A stretch of DNA of 8,627 bases. It comes from Acidimicrobiaceae bacterium (GTDB taxonomy: Bacteria; Actinomycetota; Acidimicrobiia; Acidimicrobiales; RAAP-2). Below are positions 1 through 6,266 of this stretch, piece by piece; position 1 is the stretch's first letter, and every line of letters starts with the position of its first letter. The stretch spans positions 5,175 to 13,801 of the forward strand of contig PKZN01000105.1 in the NCBI GenBank assembly GCA_003133075.1, written 5' to 3'. Made by a program: the position numbers and the translations under genes. Below the pieces are notes generated by a model, which saw nothing but the letters and a program-made list of their open reading frames with translations, searched no databases and had not been told where the DNA came from.

Positions 1-1032
1 TACGGCGTCAGCGGCCTCTCCTCGGGGCTGAGTGTCAATCACCAAAACGTCAGCGCGGAGACCTTCCGTGCGGAGTTGAGCGCGATTGAGTCGCACCCGA
101 CACTGTCGTGTTACCTCAACGCCCTCGATCCGACGAGTTACGCCGCGGGCGTGGGGAACGACTCGATCGCGGCCGAAGGGGCCGCCACCTGGTCCAACCT
201 GCGCGTCGAGGGTCTGGCGATCAACCAGTACGTCACGACCACGATGAAGTTCGTGCCCACCGCCGCCCAACTCGCCGCGGCCAAGGTCTCCCTCGAGAGC
301 GAGCTCACCGAAGCCGTCGCCGAGCGTTCGGCGAAGTGCACGGGCACGTCAAAGGAGGCGCTCGCGGAGATGCCCGCCGAGATGCGCGCCACCGAAATTG
401 AGGACCAGGCCACGTCCCTGCACCTCGTCGCGAAAGTCAAGACGGCGATTCCGCTCACGGCCGCGTCAATCAAGTCCTACTACGCCGAGCACACCTCGTC
501 CTACGACACACTGTGCGTCTCGATCGCCCTCGTGCTCCCGAGTGACGTCGCGGCCTTCGCCAAGGGACAAGCCGCCGGGCTGAGCGTCACGCAGTTGGCC
601 CAAAACTTCTCGAAGGACCCCTCCGCCAAGACGGGCGGCGCGTACGGGTGTTACGCGCCGACGAGCAGTTCCTACGCCGGGATACGCAGCGACGTGGGCA
701 CGACCGCGATCGACACCTTTCCCGCGACGCCACAACTTATCGAGTACAACAGTGCCGAGTACGCCCTCTACGTCGCGGTCACCAAGCGCACCGTGACGCC
801 ACTGGCCGACGCCGAGACCGCGGTGTTGAACGACCTGCGCACCCTGAACGCCGATACCGCCAGCAACGTCAAGAACGGAATTCTCTACCGGGCCGCCGTT
901 CACGTCGACCCGACCTTTGGTCAGTGGGGCTTGAGTACGGCGGGCTTCGAGGTCATCGCGCCCGCCGCCCTCGCCGCGACCAACGTCCTCGGGGCGAAGC
1001 AGTTGACACCCAGCGCCGCCAGCGCTAAGTGA
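1..1032 (+). CDS. SurA/PrsA-like peptidylprolyl isomerase family protein, 3' part (5' end outside window)
   Basis: The reading frame is open from base 1, so the start and any signal peptide lie upstream; 343 codons are visible. The first residues (LSVNHQNVSAETFRAEL) match the opening of SurA N-terminal domains, where a short 'xVNGxxVSxxxLxxEL' stretch begins the helical chaperone module. At visible residues about 159-245 is a parvulin-like segment with the typical FSKDPSAKTGGAYGCY block. The usual parvulin histidines are not seen: the first strand reads DTLCVSIALVL instead of an xRHIL form, and the last strand reads AEYALYVAVTKR without a GxHII form. I infer an exported foldase or holdase with weak or no isomerase activity. 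Four cysteines are visible (about residues 37, 113, 172 and 217), compatible with disulfides outside the cytoplasm. The stop overlaps the mazG start. Family assignment is fairly secure; activity is not. Confidence 0.72.
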   Translation, partial: YGVSGLSSGLSVNHQNVSAETFRAELSAIESHPTLSCYLNALDPTSYAAGVGNDSIAAEGAATWSNLRVEGLAINQYVTTTMKFVPTAAQLAAAKVSLESELTEAVAERSAKCTGTSKEALAEMPAEMRATEIEDQATSLHLVAKVKTAIPLTAASIKSYYAEHTSSYDTLCVSIALVLPSDVAAFAKGQAAGLSVTQLAQNFSKDPSAKTGGAYGCYAPTSSSYAGIRSDVGTTAIDTFPATPQLIEYNSAEYALYVAVTKRTVTPLADAETAVLNDLRTLNADTASNVKNGILYRAAVHVDPTFGQWGLSTAGFEVIAPAALAATNVLGAKQLTPSAASAK

Positions 1033-2417
1033 GGCCAGTCGTCCGGGTCGTCGGTCTCGGCCCGGGTACCTCAGCACACCTCACCGTTCGTGCGCTGGCA
1101 CTGCTCAACGAGTCCCCGGTCGTGCGGCTGCGCACCCGCCGCCACCCCGCCGCCGCGGCGTTCACGGACGTAGTCAGTTACGACGAGTTCTACGACGAAG
1201 CAGACTCCTTTGACGAGCTCTACACGGCCATCGTCGAGGACCTGGTTGCCGTGGCGACGCACGCCGCCGGACACGAGGTCGTCTACGCGGTGCCGGGTTC
1301 ACCGACGGTCGCCGAGCGCACCGTCGAGCTGCTCTGGTCGCGCGAGGACGTGACGACCATTCTCGAACCGGCGGTGTCGGTGATCGATCTCGCGTGCGCC
1401 ACGCTCGGGCGCGACCCGATGAGCGACAGCCTCACCATCGTGGACGCCCTCGGCTCAACGCAGGACTTCCGAGGTCCCGGGCCGTTGTTGGTCTTGCAGG
1501 CCTACTCACCCGAAGTACTCGCGAGCGTCGCCGATCGACTACCCAGCGACGTCTCGGTAACGGTGTTGCACCACCTTGGACTCGAGGACGAAGAAGTCGT
1601 GACCCTGCGCGCGGGGGACCTCACGACGTTTCGTGCGGCCGATCACCTGACGTCGCTCTGGGTTGAGGGGTTCCGCGACGCCTCCGTCGCGTTGGGGGAC
1701 CTGGTCGAATTCGTGGCGCGACTTCGAGCGGAGTGCCCGTGGGACCGCGAACAGACCCACGCGTCCTTGACGAGGCACCTGCTCGAAGAGGCCTACGAAG
1801 CCATCGACGCCCTGGAGACCTTCGCCGTCGCGCTCGCCGAGGGCGACGCCGACGACACGATCATCGATCACGTCGAAGAGGAACTCGGTGACGTCCTCTT
1901 CCAGGTGTTCTTCCACGCCGAACTCGGCGAGGAGGAGGGCAACTTCACTATTGCCACGATCGCGGACACCCTGCGCGACAAGCTGATCGGTCGTCATCCC
2001 CACGTCTTCGGTGACGTCAGCGTGAGTGGCGCCCAAGAAGTCGCTTCGAGGTGGGAGGCACTCAAAAAGATCGAAAAGGGTCGCACGAGCGTCACCGACG
2101 GGATCGCCTGGCAGTTGCCGGCGCTGACGCTCTACACGAAACTCCTACGAAAGGCGGCGCTGTTCGAGGTGTCGGTCGATGATCCCTCGAGTTCGCGCGA
2201 TCACGCGATCGCAGCACTGGCGGCACTCGAATTGGACGAGGACGCCGTTCGTGACGCGACGTCACTGCACGACGTCGACGGAGCGTGGGGCGACGCGCTC
2301 ACGTCGCTCGTGGCGGCAGCGCAGGCCGCGGGCGTTGACTTAGAGGGTGTGTTGCGCGAGCGCGCGACGCGCCTGCGCGACGCGATCCTCGAAGTCGAAT
2401 CGGCCTCAGAGTCCTAA
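1029..2417 (+). CDS. mazG: MazG nucleoside triphosphate pyrophosphohydrolase with N-terminal YabN-type methylase-like domain
   Basis: MazG hydrolyses NTPs/dNTPs to monophosphates and pyrophosphate in the cytoplasm, clearing non-standard nucleotides. The 462 residues contain three parts. Residues 1-215 resemble a tetrapyrrole (corrin/porphyrin) methylase: GLGPG at 9-13, RTRRHP at 35-40 and YAVPGSP at 86-92, as in the YabN family. Residues about 222-350 are a canonical MazG domain: CPWDREQTH at 236-244, HLLEEAYEAIDAL at 250-262 (metal ligands E253, E254, E257), EELGDVLFQV at 284-293 (E285, D288) and RHPHVFGD at 322-329. Residues 354-457 are the second MazG half (SVTDGIAWQLPAL, then GVDLEGVLRERATR), with the acidic metal site eroded to DGAWGDALT. 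The GTG start overlaps the upstream TGA as GTGA and has no clear Shine-Dalgarno, so translational coupling is likely. M. tuberculosis MazG, as I recall, lacks the methylase-like domain. Confidence 0.93.
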   Translation: MRPVVRVVGLGPGTSAHLTVRALALLNESPVVRLRTRRHPAAAAFTDVVSYDEFYDEADSFDELYTAIVEDLVAVATHAAGHEVVYAVPGSPTVAERTVELLWSREDVTTILEPAVSVIDLACATLGRDPMSDSLTIVDALGSTQDFRGPGPLLVLQAYSPEVLASVADRLPSDVSVTVLHHLGLEDEEVVTLRAGDLTTFRAADHLTSLWVEGFRDASVALGDLVEFVARLRAECPWDREQTHASLTRHLLEEAYEAIDALETFAVALAEGDADDTIIDHVEEELGDVLFQVFFHAELGEEEGNFTIATIADTLRDKLIGRHPHVFGDVSVSGAQEVASRWEALKKIEKGRTSVTDGIAWQLPALTLYTKLLRKAALFEVSVDDPSSSRDHAIAALAALELDEDAVRDATSLHDVDGAWGDALTSLVAAAQAAGVDLEGVLRERATRLRDAILEVESASES

Positions 2418-2426
2418 GCGCCGTTG

Positions 2427-2436
2427 AGTAGCGTTG
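2427..2436 (+). promoter_or_regulatory. Candidate enolase promoter -10 region (TAGCGT)
   Basis: The 10-base string AGTAGCGTTG occurs here and again at 8558-8567, upstream of the last gene. Its TAGCGT core (2429-2434) fits the actinobacterial TANNNT -10 pattern. Transcription would begin near 2441, just ahead of the AAGGAG ribosome binding site, giving a leader of about 20 bases. No convincing -35 box is visible at the expected distance. This would let enolase be expressed apart from mazG. The call rests on motif recurrence and position. Confidence 0.4.
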
Positions 2437-2449
2437 GAAGCGGAGAACG

Positions 2450-2455
2450 AAGGAG
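2450..2455 (+). promoter_or_regulatory. Strong ribosome binding site deciding the enolase start
   Basis: AAGGAG lies five bases before the ATG at 2461. It fixes that ATG as the start over an in-frame TTG at 2434 that would add nine residues unlike any enolase N-terminus. It is the best Shine-Dalgarno among the forward genes here, as expected for a highly expressed glycolytic gene. Confidence 0.85.
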
Positions 2456-2460
2456 TCGCC

Positions 2461-3756
2461 ATGAGCGCCATTGAAGTTGTCCTCGGCCGTCAGGTCCTGG
2501 ACTCGAGGGGCAATCCCACCGTCGAAGCCGAGGTGCACCTCGAGTCGGGCGCCATCGGTCGGGCCATCGCACCCTCGGGCGCCTCCACGGGGATGCACGA
2601 GGCCGTGGAACTACGAGACGGTGGTGCTGATTGGATGGGCAAGGGCGTCATGAGGGCCGTCGGGTACGTCAACGGCGAGATCTGTGACGCGCTCGAAGGT
2701 TTCGAAGCCGAAGACCAGCGCTCGATCGACTTCGCGATGATCGATCTCGACGGCACCGACAACAAGGCCCGTCTCGGGGCGAACGCCACGTTGGCCGTCT
2801 CCTTGGCGAACGCGAAGGCCGCGGCGATGGAGACCGATCTGCCGCTCTATCAGTACCTCGGGGGAGTGAATGCGCACGTCTTGCCGGTACCGATGATGAA
2901 CGTGATCAACGGCGGCGTGCACGCGAAGAACACGATCGACTTCCAAGAGTTCATGATCATGCCCGTTGGCGCGGCGTCCTTCAGCGAGGCGTTGCGCTGG
3001 GGGGTGGAGACCTACCACGCGTTAAAGGCCATCTTCGATAAGCGCGGACTTTCGACCGCGGTCGGGGACGAGGGTGGCTTCGCGCCGGACCTGCCCAACT
3101 CTGAAGCGGCGGTCACAGTACTGCTCGAAGCGATCGAAGCGACGGGCCGCACGCCCGGGAGCGACATCGCTATCGCGATGGACCCCGCGACGAGCGAGCT
3201 CTATCGCGACGGTGCCTATTACCTCGACGGCGAGGGCCGCGTGCTTTCGAGCGCGGAGTTGGTCGATTTCTGGGTCGACCTCTGTGGTCGATACCCGATC
3301 GTCTCACTCGAAGACGGCATGGCCGAAGAGGACTGGGATGGCTGGGCGTCGTTGACCAAGCGCCTCGGCGCCACGGTGCAGTTGGTGGGCGACGACATCT
3401 TCGTGACCAACACCGACCTCGTGCAAAAGGGTATCGACCGCGACGTAGCGAACTCGGTGCTGATCAAGTTGAACCAGATCGGCACGTTGACCGAAACCCT
3501 CGACACCGTGCGATTGGCCAACCTCAATCGCTACAGCGTGGTCATCTCGCATCGCTCCGGCGAGACCGAAGACGTGACGATTGCTGACGTTGCGGTGGCG
3601 ACGAACGCTGGTCAGATAAAAACTGGTGCGCCGGCGCGTTCGGACCGAGTAGCGAAGTACAATCAGTTACTACGCATTGAAGAACAGCTCGGTGATCAGG
3701 CCCGTTTTCTAGGGCGGTCGTCACTGTCGGGAGCTAAAGGTGTCAGCAACTCATAG
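2461..3756 (+). CDS. eno: Enolase (phosphopyruvate hydratase)
   Basis: Enolase interconverts 2-phosphoglycerate and phosphoenolpyruvate in glycolysis and is also an RNA-degradosome partner in some bacteria. The 431-residue length is normal. The mobile loop SGASTG is at 39-44, NGGVHAKN at 150-157 (H154) and FQEF at 161-164 (E163). The catalytic acid/base pair is E204 (GDEGGFAPD) and K336 (IKLNQIGTLTET). Metal ligands are D241 (AMDPA), E284 (SLEDG) and D311 (VGDD). The SHRSGETED loop is at 363-371, followed by GQIKTGAPARSDR and the conserved KYNQLLRIEE tail. All key residues are present, so it should be active. The ATG at 2461 is chosen for its AAGGAG site. The last 17 bases overlap the FtsB-like gene. 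Two leucines are encoded by TTA (3022-3024 and 3667-3669), unusual in such a GC-rich, highly expressed gene. Confidence 0.98.
   Translation: MSAIEVVLGRQVLDSRGNPTVEAEVHLESGAIGRAIAPSGASTGMHEAVELRDGGADWMGKGVMRAVGYVNGEICDALEGFEAEDQRSIDFAMIDLDGTDNKARLGANATLAVSLANAKAAAMETDLPLYQYLGGVNAHVLPVPMMNVINGGVHAKNTIDFQEFMIMPVGAASFSEALRWGVETYHALKAIFDKRGLSTAVGDEGGFAPDLPNSEAAVTVLLEAIEATGRTPGSDIAIAMDPATSELYRDGAYYLDGEGRVLSSAELVDFWVDLCGRYPIVSLEDGMAEEDWDGWASLTKRLGATVQLVGDDIFVTNTDLVQKGIDRDVANSVLIKLNQIGTLTETLDTVRLANLNRYSVVISHRSGETEDVTIADVAVATNAGQIKTGAPARSDRVAKYNQLLRIEEQLGDQARFLGRSSLSGAKGVSNS
3729..3733 (+). promoter_or_regulatory. Ribosome binding site of the FtsB-like gene, inside eno
   Basis: GGGAG lies six bases before the GTG at 3740 and within the last codons of eno. 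It supports the GTG start and the 17-base overlap, so the division gene can be initiated by ribosomes loading on the eno tail. Confidence 0.6.
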
Positions 3757-4192
3757 CGCTACCGCACGGACTCGCAACCACTGGATGATGCCCCTCGCCC
3801 TCGTGACGGCCGTCGTCATGCTCGCGGGGTGGTTTCCCTTCAAATCGCTCTGGCACCAACAGGCCCAAATTGACGCGACCAGCGCGCAGATCGCGGCGAT
3901 CCAGCGTCAAGAACAGTCGCTCAAGAACCAAGAGTCGACGGTTGACACCAAGGCCGCCGCCACCGCCCTCGCGCGCGAGCAGTACCAGTTGGTGAACCCG
4001 GGACAGAGCCTGATCCAGGTGTTACCGGGCGACTCGTCGGGACAGGTGTCGGCCAGTTCGGCCGACCCCGGGCTGCAACCACTGGTCGCACCGTCGTCGA
4101 TGGCGCCCACCACCCCCACGACGAAGACCACGCACCACACGACGAATCACTACTTCTCGCGGTTGGTTCGTACCCTCGAGTTCTGGCGTTGA
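3740..4192 (+). CDS. FtsB/DivIC-family septum formation initiator
   Basis: This is a 150-residue bitopic protein of the FtsB/DivIC type, which joins FtsQ/DivIB and FtsL at the septum to help activate peptidoglycan synthesis. It has a short cytoplasmic N-terminus with basic residues (RTRNH), one membrane segment at about residues 16-34, and a Gln/Ala-rich coiled coil at about 38-68 on the outer face. The family hallmark follows: AREQYQLVNPGQSLIQVLPG at about 77-96. The tail is low-complexity, rich in Ser, Thr, Pro and His (residues 97-137), and ends in SRLVRTLEFWR, so the globular end is short. Its position directly after eno and before the DUF501 gene matches the actinobacterial arrangement (Rv1024 in M. 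tuberculosis). The GTG start is backed by GGGAG at 3729-3733. The stop overlaps the next start as TTGA. Confidence 0.85.
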   Translation: MSATHSATARTRNHWMMPLALVTAVVMLAGWFPFKSLWHQQAQIDATSAQIAAIQRQEQSLKNQESTVDTKAAATALAREQYQLVNPGQSLIQVLPGDSSGQVSASSADPGLQPLVAPSSMAPTTPTTKTTHHTTNHYFSRLVRTLEFWR

Positions 4193-4671
4193 GCTTTCAC
4201 GACGCGTCCCTCGACGATCAAGCGATCGTCGAATCCTTCCTCGGTCGTCCCCTCGCTGGTCGCTTCGCGGTGGTGGTGCGTCGCCTCGACGGTCGACCGG
4301 TCGTCATCGAGAACGAGCCACACCTGCGTGACGGCACGCCCATGCCCACGCTCTACTGGTTGGTCGACCCCGAACTACACGCGGCGGTCAGTCGTCTCGA
4401 GAGCGAGGGCGGGGTGCACCGCTTCGAAGGACTCGTTGACCCCGAGGAGTTGCGGCGCACCCACGAGGAGTACGCCCGTCGACGTCGCGCCGTGACCGAG
4501 CGCGCCGACCTCGTCGACGCCGAGGGGGGCGTCGGTGGCACCCGCGTCGGCGTGAAGTGCCTCCACGCACATCTCGCCAACCACTTGGTGGGCGCGCAGG
4601 ACCCGGTGGGCCAACTCGTCGCGGCGGCGATGACCGTGCCGCCCCTGCGCGTGGTGGACGTACGTGGCTGA
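4189..4671 (+). CDS. DUF501 family protein
   Basis: This 160-residue protein matches the DUF501 family, which in actinobacteria sits between the FtsB-like gene and the Ppx/GppA gene (Rv1025 position). Its biochemical role is unknown. It has no signal peptide or membrane segment, so it is probably cytoplasmic. Family marks are the RFAVVVRR strand near 25-32, DGTPMPTLYWLVDPEL at 48-63, the EGGVHRFE stretch near 73-80, and GVKCLHAHLANHL at 121-133. That last block puts C124, H126, H128 and H132 close together and could bind metal, though this is inference. The TTG start at 4189 shares bases with the upstream TGA and has no Shine-Dalgarno, so it relies on coupling. The gene overlaps the next by eight bases. 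Confidence 0.9.
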   Translation: MSFHDASLDDQAIVESFLGRPLAGRFAVVVRRLDGRPVVIENEPHLRDGTPMPTLYWLVDPELHAAVSRLESEGGVHRFEGLVDPEELRRTHEEYARRRRAVTERADLVDAEGGVGGTRVGVKCLHAHLANHLVGAQDPVGQLVAAAMTVPPLRVVDVRG

Positions 4672-5581
4672 GCCCGTTGCGGCCTTTGACTGCGGGAGTA
4701 ACTCGACGCGTCTCTTGATCGCTTCGCCCGACGGTCGCGCGCTGGCGCGCGAGATGCACATCACGCGTCTCAGTCAGGGCGTCGACGCCACGGGGGCGCT
4801 GAGCCCCGAAGCGATGGAACGAACCCTCTCGGTGTTGCGCGAGTATCGCCGGCGCTGTGATGAGGCGGGCGTCGAGCGCGGGTTGCTCGTGGCGACCTCG
4901 GCGGTGCGCGATGCGAGCAACGGTGCGCTGTTCCTCGATCGAGCGCGCGAGGTGACGCGTGTCGAGTCGCGGGTGCTCTCGGGCAACGAAGAGGCGAGAT
5001 TCTCCTTCGCCGGGGCGAGCGCCGACTTAGCGCAGAGCGCGTTGCCCACGATGATCGTCGACGTCGGGGGCGGCTCGACGGAACTGGCCAGCGAGGTCGA
5101 GGGCGCAATGTTGAGTTACTCCATGCAACTCGGCTGCGTTCGGGTCACCGAGCGGGCTCTCGGTCGCGACGTCGTGACGCCCGAACGAGACGCGGCGACG
5201 AGGGCGATGATCGCCTCGGAGCTCGAGCGCGCCTTCGACGCGGTGCCCGCGTTCGATTCACTCGTCGGCAAGGTCCGTCTCGTCGGCCTCGCGGGCACCG
5301 TCGCCACGTTGGCCCAACTCGACGCGCACCTCAGTGTCTACGACCGAGTGGTCGTGCACCACCGAGTTCTCTCGCGCGCGACGGTGGGCTCCTGGCGCGA
5401 CCGCCTGGCCCGCGAACCACTCGACGTGCGACTGACGCATCCCGGGATGGTGCCGGGGCGCGAGGACGTGCTGGCGGCGGGGCTCTACGTGCTGGCCGCG
5501 GTCATGGACCGATTCGAGGTGGAGGAACTGCTCTCTTCGGAGAGCGACATCCTTGACGGCATCGTGTTTTCGCTGCTGTAG
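4664..5581 (+). CDS. Ppx/GppA-family exopolyphosphatase / pppGpp phosphohydrolase
   Basis: This is a 305-residue cytoplasmic ASKHA-fold phosphatase. Family members remove terminal phosphate from polyphosphate or convert pppGpp to ppGpp; sequence alone does not separate the two. The first phosphate loop is AAFDCGSNSTRLLIA at 6-20. ATSAVRDASNG follows at 78-87. LSGNEEARFSFAG at 105-117 carries the catalytic glutamate (E109 or E110). The second phosphate loop is IVDVGGGSTEL at 131-141, and GLAGTVATLAQL at 208-219 is the adenosine-type motif. The tail SSESDILDGI at 291-300 is the family ending. The length fits the short actinobacterial form without the extra C-terminal HD-like domain of E. coli Ppx. 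The GTG start at 4664 has a weak GGTGGA site and lies inside the DUF501 gene, so expression is probably coupled. The position matches ppx2/Rv1026. Confidence 0.93.
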   Translation: MAEPVAAFDCGSNSTRLLIASPDGRALAREMHITRLSQGVDATGALSPEAMERTLSVLREYRRRCDEAGVERGLLVATSAVRDASNGALFLDRAREVTRVESRVLSGNEEARFSFAGASADLAQSALPTMIVDVGGGSTELASEVEGAMLSYSMQLGCVRVTERALGRDVVTPERDAATRAMIASELERAFDAVPAFDSLVGKVRLVGLAGTVATLAQLDAHLSVYDRVVVHHRVLSRATVGSWRDRLAREPLDVRLTHPGMVPGREDVLAAGLYVLAAVMDRFEVEELLSSESDILDGIVFSLL

Positions 5582-5594
5582 CCGAGATTGCGGT

Positions 5595-5613
5595 GTTACC
5601 CCCAACCTGTAAC
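5595..5613. promoter_or_regulatory. Inverted repeat GTTAC-N9-GTAAC upstream of the acetyltransferase gene
   Basis: A perfect 5-base dyad (5595-5599 and 5609-5613) lies in the 49-base gap between the Ppx and acetyltransferase genes. No T-run follows, so it does not look like an intrinsic terminator. It overlaps TAACGAT (5610-5616), a possible -10 element resembling the TAGCGTT motif elsewhere in the window. It could be an operator, but five bases per arm can arise by chance. Confidence 0.25.
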
Positions 5614-5616
5614 GAT

Positions 5617-5623
5617 GGAGGGG
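5617..5623 (+). promoter_or_regulatory. Ribosome binding site of the acetyltransferase gene
   Basis: GGAGGGG lies seven bases before the GTG at 5631 and thirteen before the in-frame ATG at 5637, so the GTG is the better start. The spacing is ideal for a Shine-Dalgarno. Confidence 0.6.
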
Positions 5624-5630
5624 TGAGATT

Positions 5631-6266
5631 GTGCTCATGGTGACGACTCGAAGCCCCCTCTACACCCCCATCTCCCTGCACGGGCGCCGCGTGGTGTTGC
5701 GCACGATGAACGAGCAGGACTACGAGCCGTGGTACGAAGTGCGCACGAGGTGCCGCGACTGGCTGTTGAAGTGGGAGCCGCGCTCCGCTCACGCGTCACA
5801 CCTGGCTGAGGACCACCGCAGTTTCGTGAGTCGCTGCTCGATTCGCGAGCGCGAGCGTCAACTCGGTACGGGATTCGGGTTCGGGATCTTCGTCGAAGGA
5901 CGCTTCGTCGGCGAGATCACGCTCTCTTCGATTCAACGAGGACCGCTCCAAAGCGCCTACATCGGCTACTGGATCGACCAGGCCGTCGCCGGTCAGGGCC
6001 TGATGCCCGAGGCCGTCGTCACCATGCTCCAGTACGCGTTCGAATCGTTGCGACTGCATCGCGTGGAGATCAACATCATCCCGCGCAACGCGCCGTCGCG
6101 TCGCGTCGTGGAGAAACTCAATCTTCGTTTCGAAGGTATCTCCGAGCGCTACCTCGAGATCGACGGGGCCTGGGAAGACCACGCTCGCTACGCAATCACC
6201 GCCGAGGAGTGGAGCGATCGTGCGCCCGAACTCGTGACGACGTGGCTGTTGCCCCAGCGCGACTAA
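5631..6266 (+). CDS. RimJ/RimL-type GNAT acetyltransferase
   Basis: This is a 211-residue cytoplasmic acetyl-CoA-dependent N-acetyltransferase of the GNAT superfamily, closest in pattern to the RimJ/RimL ribosomal-protein N-terminal acetyltransferases. The substrate cannot be read from sequence. An LHGRRVVLRTMNEQDYEPW opening (16-34) is typical. FGIFVEGRFVGEITLS at 84-99 is the central strand pair. YIGYWIDQAVAGQGLMPEA at 110-128 carries the acetyl-CoA loop (Q117 to L124). INIIPRNAPSRRVVEKLNLR at 147-166 is the classic RimJ block (NxxSxxVxEKLGF-like). There is no signal peptide. The GTG at 5631 is preferred because of GGAGGGG; starts at 5637 or 5640 would lose only two or three residues. A 49-base gap separates it from the Ppx gene, so it may have its own promoter. 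Its TAA overlaps the stop of the convergent glycosyltransferase gene. Confidence 0.9.
   Translation: MLMVTTRSPLYTPISLHGRRVVLRTMNEQDYEPWYEVRTRCRDWLLKWEPRSAHASHLAEDHRSFVSRCSIRERERQLGTGFGFGIFVEGRFVGEITLSSIQRGPLQSAYIGYWIDQAVAGQGLMPEAVVTMLQYAFESLRLHRVEINIIPRNAPSRRVVEKLNLRFEGISERYLEIDGAWEDHARYAITAEEWSDRAPELVTTWLLPQRD

Noticed and set aside
466..1077. 203-codon open frame on the - strand opposite the foldase gene
   Set aside because: Gly/Arg-rich translation with no motif, fully covered by a better-supported gene; a high-GC shadow frame.
2434..2460. TTG at 2434 as the enolase start
   Set aside because: It would add nine residues absent from enolases and leave the AAGGAG at 2450-2455 inside the gene; the ATG at 2461 is clearly better.
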